Program-made: the position numbers and the translations under genes | Shown here: piece after piece, positions 57,078 through 64,000 of the stretch | Position numbering within the stretch: position 1 is the stretch's first letter | How the letters are laid out: each line of letters begins with the position of its first letter | Source of the DNA: Macrothele yani | Lineage: Eukaryota > Arthropoda > Arachnida > Araneae > Macrothelidae | Assembly: GCA_039090855.1 (NCBI GenBank) | Contig: CM077005.1 | Coordinates: 19,197,921 to 19,261,920, forward strand | Reading direction: 5' to 3' | Length of the DNA stretch: 64,000 bases | The notes under the pieces: model-generated | What the model was told of the DNA's origin: nothing | The model's database searches: none | Seen by the model: only the letters and a program-made list of their open reading frames with translations

Positions 57078-58395
57078 AAAAAAAAAAGAGTTTTTTCACG
57101 CATAGCGTGAATAACCCAGCTTTTTACGTTAAGCATTTTTGCAACTACGATCTTTTTAAGTGCGTTAATGGCAAATTGGTAGGACTGCATGAACATAACC
57201 ATTTCATTGAACATAATCATTTCACTTAAAACTTTTAGAAATTCCCTTCGTGTTCGATTTATTGAAATGAAAGAAAAAAGAAAAGACTTTTCCGTAATTA
57301 CGTAACGAACACGAAAGCAAAATTTCCGATTTATTGAAAATACGGTAAGATGTGTGCTCAAACTTGCAACTATTTCTAGAAGGTAAAAAATATAAATAAA
57401 AATCATTCAGGAAAAAGTTCTTTGTCAAATGAACATGGAATATATTAATTCCAGACTTTCGGATACATTTGTTGGACATTCCAATACGCTTTTCTTTGGG
57501 CTAGCCTTCGAAATGTACAGAACTACTTGATGTGCTGATAATTATCAGCGCATCAAGTAGTTCTGTACATTTCGTGCGAATTCTTGTTTTAATTAGGACT
57601 CTGATACACAGCAATTTTATGAAGAAAAATGACATTTGTTTTACGGAAATGAAATGTTGATTCATAAATAACGTAATTATTTATTGCCAGTTTCTTTGCC
57701 TGGTTAACCTTAGTACTTGATGCGTAATATATGTGTACATCTTTTTTTTTTCCTCTCAATCTGAACACTACTAACTACGAATTTTGTAAAGAAAAATAAC
57801 TATTACTTTCTGGAAATGAAATGTTTAATGGTAATTAATACCATTATTTAAACGACAGTATATAATGAGCTGTTAATTGGAAGGCTAACCCTTAAATTTT
57901 ACTCCATCAACTAAAAAAAAAACGAGTAACAATTCACTAAATTATAATTGTATTTACAACGAAAGCAGAAAATGCTGTCATGAAAACTTAACTAACCTTT
58001 GAATTCACGATGGGTTCAAAATTCTTCATTGATACGGAAGAAATCCTCCTTCTTCGAAAGCTTTCACTTTTAGGAAAGCTGAAAACAATGGTTTTTTTAT
58101 GTGCTTTGTAATTAGATCTATATAAAGGCACTCAATATTTTCCAAGCATTTTGTATAAAGAAGCTAATATCGGCATTCCCTTTACATTTGCTCTTTGACC
58201 TCTCTGGAGAGTTTGATTGCGATGGCCCTTTGACCGTGACGTCACACCCCTTCGTAGTTCGCACGCTGGGGCTTTCTCTCCAGGAGGTTTTGCCTGAGCA
58301 CACAAGTTCAGTTCAGGTTTCATGAGAACGCAAAAATCTCAAAAAAGCAATAATGGATATCCAAAATTTTGTGTTGTAAATTTTGATGCATTCTG
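57078..58395. other. Intron 6 sequence, unassigned, with one hairpin
   Basis: AT-rich. It includes a GC-richer stretch with TGACGTCA at about 58235-58245 and the hairpin at 57509-57574. No coding motif is recognisable; the short minus-strand frames at 57068-57479 and 58118-58323 have no family resemblance. Confidence 0.4.
57509..57574. repeat. Near-perfect hairpin palindrome, 31-bp arms
   Basis: CGAAATGTACAGAACTACTT..GATGTGCTGAT pairs with ATCAGCGCATC..AAGTAGTTCTGTACATTTCG, with one T/C difference opposite G (wobble). The loop is only about four bases. Confidence 0.85.
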
Positions 58396-58556
58396 TCTTC
58401 CCTACCTGAACTATATATATTTTCTTAACATTGTTTTGTCATTTTGTTATTCACTTTAGTTTTGTTGTTGTTGTTTTTTTTATCTGAAGGTTTTTGGCCC
58501 TATTTGTTTGTTTATGAAAGTAGATTGCATGTATGTTAATATTCTTTTACGTACTT
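58396..58556. repeat. Inverted repeat flanking the Penelope cluster, right arm
   Basis: TATATATTTTCTTAACATTG.. TTTTGTTATTCACTTTAGTT.. GCCCTATTTGTTTGTTTATG.. GATTGCATGTATGTTAATAT is the reverse complement of 52306-52436, with a GTT-repeat expansion (TTGTTGTTGTTG). The two arms lie 6 kb apart, around the Penelope-like insertion. Confidence 0.8.
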
Positions 58557-58677
58557 ATATATATATATATAAAAATTCTTTCCAAAAGAGAATCAATTCT
58601 GCAAATTTCTTCAAATATTCTGTCAGAATTACTTTACACTAGAGATTAAATGTTCACCAGAGGGTGTCTTGTTTTCC

Positions 58678-58715
58678 TCGAAGAGCAAGTTTTGGTGTAA
58701 ACTTGCTCTTCGAGT
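58678..58715. repeat. Perfect 16-bp hairpin
   Basis: CTCGAAGAGCAAGTTT, a six-base loop, then AAACTTGCTCTTCGAG. A related single-arm sequence, CTTGCTCTCGAGGAAACCAC, occurs at about 60300. Confidence 0.8.
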
Positions 58716-59621
58716 AAACCTCCTTGGTGCTTATGTTCTGCTTTGAAAGCATAACCTTATTCAGAAGTGTTAAAAATATAATGAATTTCATGAAGATTTT
58801 GAAACTGACTTATCTGAAAACATAATAAAAATTTGTTTTCGATAAAGATTTTAAAATAAGTTATACTGAGTATTATTAACCAAACTGGAAGAGTCAACAA
58901 TGACATAAATGGATCCAACTTTGAACCAATTTAAGACAATCATTCCCTACAGAAATCATTCAGCATATGAGTGAATGAACAACATCATGTAGAGATCTGA
59001 CTCAAAATCAATTTGTGAGAGTCATTCCATGTAGAAATTGTTTGCTGAATGAGTCAATGAACTACACAAATGAATGAATCTGTGCGAGTGAACTGTTTTA
59101 GTGAGTAGAATTGAAATAAAACTGTTTCTTTCAAAAGAATATCTTTACCCATTGCTACAACAGAACAAAGCATCACTACCCCACCCAGAGTATCGAGGTC
59201 ACATATCATAACCATTGAGGTCTGCAGAGACTTGCATACCTCCTGGGAACCTTCCCAGAGCCTTCTGGAATTCTCCATATGTGAAATGTAGCAAAAAAGT
59301 GCTAAAAAAAGTCTTGGATTTCAAAAAAAAAAAAAAAAATTATTGGGGGGGATGATGAAAGAGAGGGATTTACTTTCAAGTAATGGGCTATGAATCTTCA
59401 GTATGATAATTTGGGTGTTAGCACTGGGTTTACAGTTTTTGACATCTCAAACATGGCATCTTTGTTGCCCACAGCTGCAACAGAAAAACATTATGTGGTT
59501 TTTGATTTTTATGAACCTGGAATGTCATTTTTACATAACCATCACAGAAATGAAAGAAAGAAATTGGAAAACTGTGTAAAACTTAAAAATGCACCTGAGG
59601 GTTGAACTTTAGTTCTCAAAA
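58716..59621. other. Intron 6 sequence, unassigned
   Basis: Includes a poly(A) run at about 59322-59339 and a 71-codon frame at 59390-59605 with no recognised homology. Confidence 0.35.
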
Positions 59622-59786
59622 CATGTCAAACATCATTTTGATATCATAAACTTCTTTTGCGTGCAAATACAAATCATCACTGGAAGGGGGAAAAATTGTG
59701 ATCATGTCAAACATCATTCTGATATCATGAACTTCTTTTGTATGCAAATACAAATCATCGCTGGAAGGGGGGGGGGATTGTGATCT
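59622..59786. repeat. 81-bp tandem duplication, two units
   Basis: CATGTCAAACATCATT occurs at 59622 and 59703. Both units continue CTGATATCATGAACTTCTTT (or the TTGATATCATAAAC form) and AAATACAAATCATC.CTGGAA. They end in a variable G run (5 and 10). Confidence 0.9.
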
Positions 59787-59892
59787 TTAATATTTCTTTA
59801 CAGGTATTTCCTTTCACAATTCAAAGCAATGCTCAGGCAGAATGTGCTAAAAGAACTTGCAGCAAGTATACTACTAATTTATGCAGTCAGAT

Positions 59893-59930
59893 TGTGGTAC
59901 TGAATTGCCAAAAGTAATTCAGTACCACAG
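59893..59930. repeat. Short hairpin with 14-bp perfect arms
   Basis: TGTGGTACTGAATT, a short loop, then AATTCAGTACCACA. No flanking element recognised. Confidence 0.75.
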
Positions 59931-60000
59931 GGTAGATTAAAAAGCTTGCCTTAGGGAAGGTTGCTTTTGTCTAAAGAGAAAGAAAGAGATTGTGTGGAGG

Positions 60001-61124
<1,124 letters not shown>

Positions 61125-61375
61125 TTTTTATCATCCTATCCTTTTTTTTTTTTTTTTCATTTTTTAGTTTGTTTTGAGGATAATGACCACCATGAGCAAC
61201 TCTTAGGTCTATATGCAGTTTCACTCATCCATAATTTGATGCCACTCATTCCAGGGAAGGTGGAGAGCTCCATGAGGTGAACACATCATCTCTGCTTCAT
61301 CCAAGACTCAAGCTCAGTCCCAACTCATGCAACTAGTCAGAAACTAGTACCTCCAACTACTCGTCCACTGAGGTG
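61125..61375 (-). repeat. Degenerate tRNA-derived SINE, minus strand
   Basis: The reverse complement follows the SINE order: a GGACGAGTAGTTGGAGGTAC-type head, a GGGACTGAGCTTGAGTCTTG region in the B-box position, CTTCCCTGGAATGAGTGGC and GTTGCTCATGGTGGTCATTA, and an A-rich tail (poly T at 61141-61158). It is more diverged than the copies at 31737 and 44197. Confidence 0.6.
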
Positions 61376-61636
61376 ATGATCACCATATCTCTTATGTAAC
61401 ATGAAATGGCATATTATAATATGAAGGGGCTTCAATATGATGAGCCATAGGGGAAAAGCTCAATAGTTTTTATATACCGACACATTTTCCAGTTTTCTCA
61501 ATGAAGAAAAACTAAATATTTATGATCTTGCTGACAAATATATTATTTGAACTGATTATGTTGTAAATCCCCATAAAGCTCTCAAACAATGATATATTTG
61601 ATTTTTTGTATGTATTGCTAATTAGTATCAAACTGA

Positions 61637-61932
<296 letters not shown>

Positions 61933-61955
61933 TGATGAATGTAGTGCAGCTTATA

Positions 61956-62807
61956 CAGGGTGTTTCATTCGCTCTCAGCCCCTGAATTTCCCTTGTAACT
62001 TGTAAACTAATGGGTGTAATTTGGTGAAATTTGGCACATACTTACTTTGGTGTATAAGAAGCGTGATGATCTCGGAGTAAGTGTTGAAAGTGGTCGCCAT
62101 TAGCATCAAGGCACGCCTGCACATGCCTCTCCATGTTACGGAAGGTATTCACCAACACATCGGGAGCCATACCCTCAATTTTCCACCAAATGTTTTCCTG
62201 CAGTTCCATGATAGTCTGTGGCTTGTTGCGATACACTTTCCCTTTCAGCGTGCTCCATAGGAAGAAATCTGGTAGGGTAAGGTCAGGCGACCTTGGTGGC
62301 CAAAGTCCCTTAGAAAGGACACCATCTTCAAAGAAAGAAACAATTTCATCCATGCTGACATTGGAGGTGTGGCAGGTGGCACCATCCTGCTGAAAATAGC
62401 CAGTACAGAGTTCCACGTTGTCCAACTAATTCACAAACTCGTGGAAGATTTCCTTGTAGGCTGCAGTATCCACCATTGTATGGAAGAAGATTGGGCCAAT
62501 AATGAGGCACCATGACAAAACACACTACACCCCAATTTTTTCATCATGAAGAGGTGCCTCATGCATGGTATTAGGATTCACACTAGCCAAAATATGGCTA
62601 TTCTGGGAATTGACATCCCCACTTAGGTGGAACCATGCCTCAACGGAGAACCACCTATGTAGGCTAATTGCGTGTTCGCTGTCCTCGGCAGTTCACTAAC
62701 CATACTTCTCATACACCATAGTAAGCTTGTGTCAAATTTCACTGAATTACGTCCATTAGTTTGCAAGTTATAAGGGAAAATCAGGATGAGAGCAAGTGAA
62801 CACCCTT
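61956..62807 (-). mobile_element. Mariner-like DNA transposon, internally deleted (852 bp)
   Basis: The ends CAGGGTGTTTCATTCGCTCT and AGCAAGTGAACACCCT are inverted, flanked by TA (61954-61955, and TA at 62808-62809 allowing for the terminal T). The transposase is on the minus strand. The element lacks the N-terminal DNA-binding half. It lies about 56 bp downstream of GGT exon 7. Confidence 0.85.
62042..62690 (-). pseudogene. Mariner-like transposase, C-terminal catalytic part
   Basis: The clean segment (62425-62042) reads YFQQDGATCHTSNVSMDEIV, GLWPPRSPDLTLPDFFLWST, LKGKVYRNKPQTIMELQENI and MERHVQACLDANGDHFQHLL. The QQDGATCH Asp and the PPRSPDL..PDFFLW Asp are the second and third catalytic positions of a DDD-type Tc1/mariner transposase common in insects. 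Upstream (to about 62690) there are only broken remnants, and the first Asp region is not clearly visible. Confidence 0.85.
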
Positions 62808-62809
62808 TA

Positions 62810-64000
62810 TTTTTGGGTTAAAAGATTACTGAAAATACAAGAATGCAAACTGAAAAAATTGAATTCACTTTTATGTAACATTTTTTTCAGATTATACTAA
62901 TTTGAAACAGCTAAAATTGTTCTGGAATCATTTTCTTCAGAACAAATTAAAAAAATGTGAGAAAGTTGTTCCTAAGGAAATTCAGTGATTATGGAGGAAA
63001 GTTGGCAATTATCTACTTTAAATATAATGTAGTGAAAGGGGTTTGATTTAAGTAATTTATAATATTGGGATTTCAATGGGATTTTAATGGGATTTCGTAA
63101 GTTATTGCAGATTATTTTTCCTCAATGTAATTGGTTTTGTAATTTTCCCAAAATAGTACTGTTTACTCTCTTGTTATCAAAAATTTTATTTCCCTGAATA
63201 TCCACATATATGTAAAACAAAAATAACCTTTGAATATGATACAAATTGTTTGAAAACAAAATGATGTTTTTCAGTTTCTCATTGTTTTAAAAAATTTTAC
63301 TATGCTTGTAGATTTTACCAAAAAAGAGAAACTGTAGTTAATAGAAAATGTGTGTGTTGCTGCCACATACTTGAAATATTAATTCCTCCTTAATTTTTAT
63401 AATCATCTTATCTGAAACATGGAACATTAAAGTGGACGTTAAATGGAAATTTAAATTTACTTCCGATATTGGAGGTTATATTTTTTTTAACGTGCATTAA
63501 TGCATTTGCATTTTTGAACTTTACCAACTAAAAGTGAAGTTCAAAAATTTAAATGGAAATGTTAAAAGTGGAACCTCACAGAAGGTGAATGCATATTTTT
63601 ACAGAAGGAGCCTTTAGTTCATGATGTTATTAAGAAATTTAACAAAGAAAGTTATTATCCGGTTTGTTTTCCAAAGACGTCATTGTAGAACACCTCTTCT
63701 CCAAGACTCTTCATTCTTTCATCATTTTTATTGCCCTCTCCTCCATTGGATTCCCTGTAAGTATAAAATGGAGTTTCTAAGGAACATTAATTTTCACATA
63801 TTTGTCAAATTTTCAGGCAGTAATCCTACCCATCTTCAGGACTTAGTAAGTGTTGCCACTCCTGTGATAAAATCATTTTCATCAATTAATTAAAGGTCAT
63901 CATTTTCTCTCTATTTCTAGAGACTATGCTTTTTTTTTTTCTTTTTTAAAAAAAGTGCTGTTGGTGGGCCAGAACTTCCAGAATCCCAGTTCCTGTTGTG
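62810..64000. other. Intron downstream of GGT exon 7, no recognisable feature
   Basis: AT-rich sequence to the end of the window. I looked for the next GGT exon (the segment after the [11 protein letters not shown] block) and found no matching translation. The 90-codon frame at 63621-63893 shows no motif. Confidence 0.5.

Noticed and set aside
63621..63893. 90-codon frame as the next GGT exon
   Set aside because: The translation does not match the GGT segment that should follow [11 protein letters not shown], and no splice borders fit.

Overview
The window is eukaryotic, AT-rich, intron-rich DNA, almost certainly from an arthropod with a large, repeat-laden genome. The species cannot be named from sequence alone. 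The arthropod call rests on the transposon mix: a THAP/P-element-like transposon, mariner, Tc1 and Tigger/pogo elements, a Helitron, Penelope-like retroelements and tRNA-derived SINEs. One host gene is recognisable, and it fills the window on the + strand.

Host gene. Seven exons of a gamma-glutamyltransferase (GGT; glutathione hydrolase) lie at 4673-4795, 23841-23938, 34861-35053, 38401-38564, 48635-48930, 51797-51984 and 61660-61899. They join in consistent phases (introns of about 19.0, 10.9, 3.3, 10.1, 2.9 and 9.7 kb) and give about 434 codons: most of the large subunit, the autoprocessing threonine, and the start of the small subunit. The N-terminal and C-terminal exons lie outside the window. 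The last exon carries a one-base deficit in an A run (61787-61792), so it reads out of frame although both halves are well conserved.

Layout. 1-835: 3' end of a Tigger/pogo-like element. 1310-3112: a 116-bp composite minisatellite. 3362-4330: a foldback element and an RTE-like LINE scrap. 5979-11448: a Helitron with both ends and a lightly damaged Rep/helicase. About 13010-21720: a decayed mariner split by a 7.5-kb THAP/P-like transposon. 23976-24560: a tRNA-like foldback beside exon 2. 24963-27519: a Tc1-like element partly duplicated in tandem. 29066-31411: a Tigger/pogo element with both ends. 31474-34486: an unclassified terminal-inverted-repeat element, a hAT-like element and a large palindrome. 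38785-40920: a Tigger-like element nested in one arm of a palindrome. 42494-43992 and 49282-50159: two Tc1 copies of one family. 46400-47240 and 48168-48472: two hAT-type non-autonomous elements. 50378-51060 and 52891-57077: two different Penelope-like elements, the second in three partial or full copies. 61956-62807: an internally deleted mariner-like element.

How it fits together. The GGT exons are the only sequence under obvious constraint; nearly everything else is intronic transposon debris of different ages. Several reading-frame breaks fall in homopolymer runs, including the one in the otherwise clean GGT exon. Near-identical repeat copies also differ from each other mainly by single-base run lengths. 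This suggests that some apparent pseudogenisation is residual base-calling error in the assembly. No operons, CRISPR arrays, rRNA or functional tRNA genes were seen.
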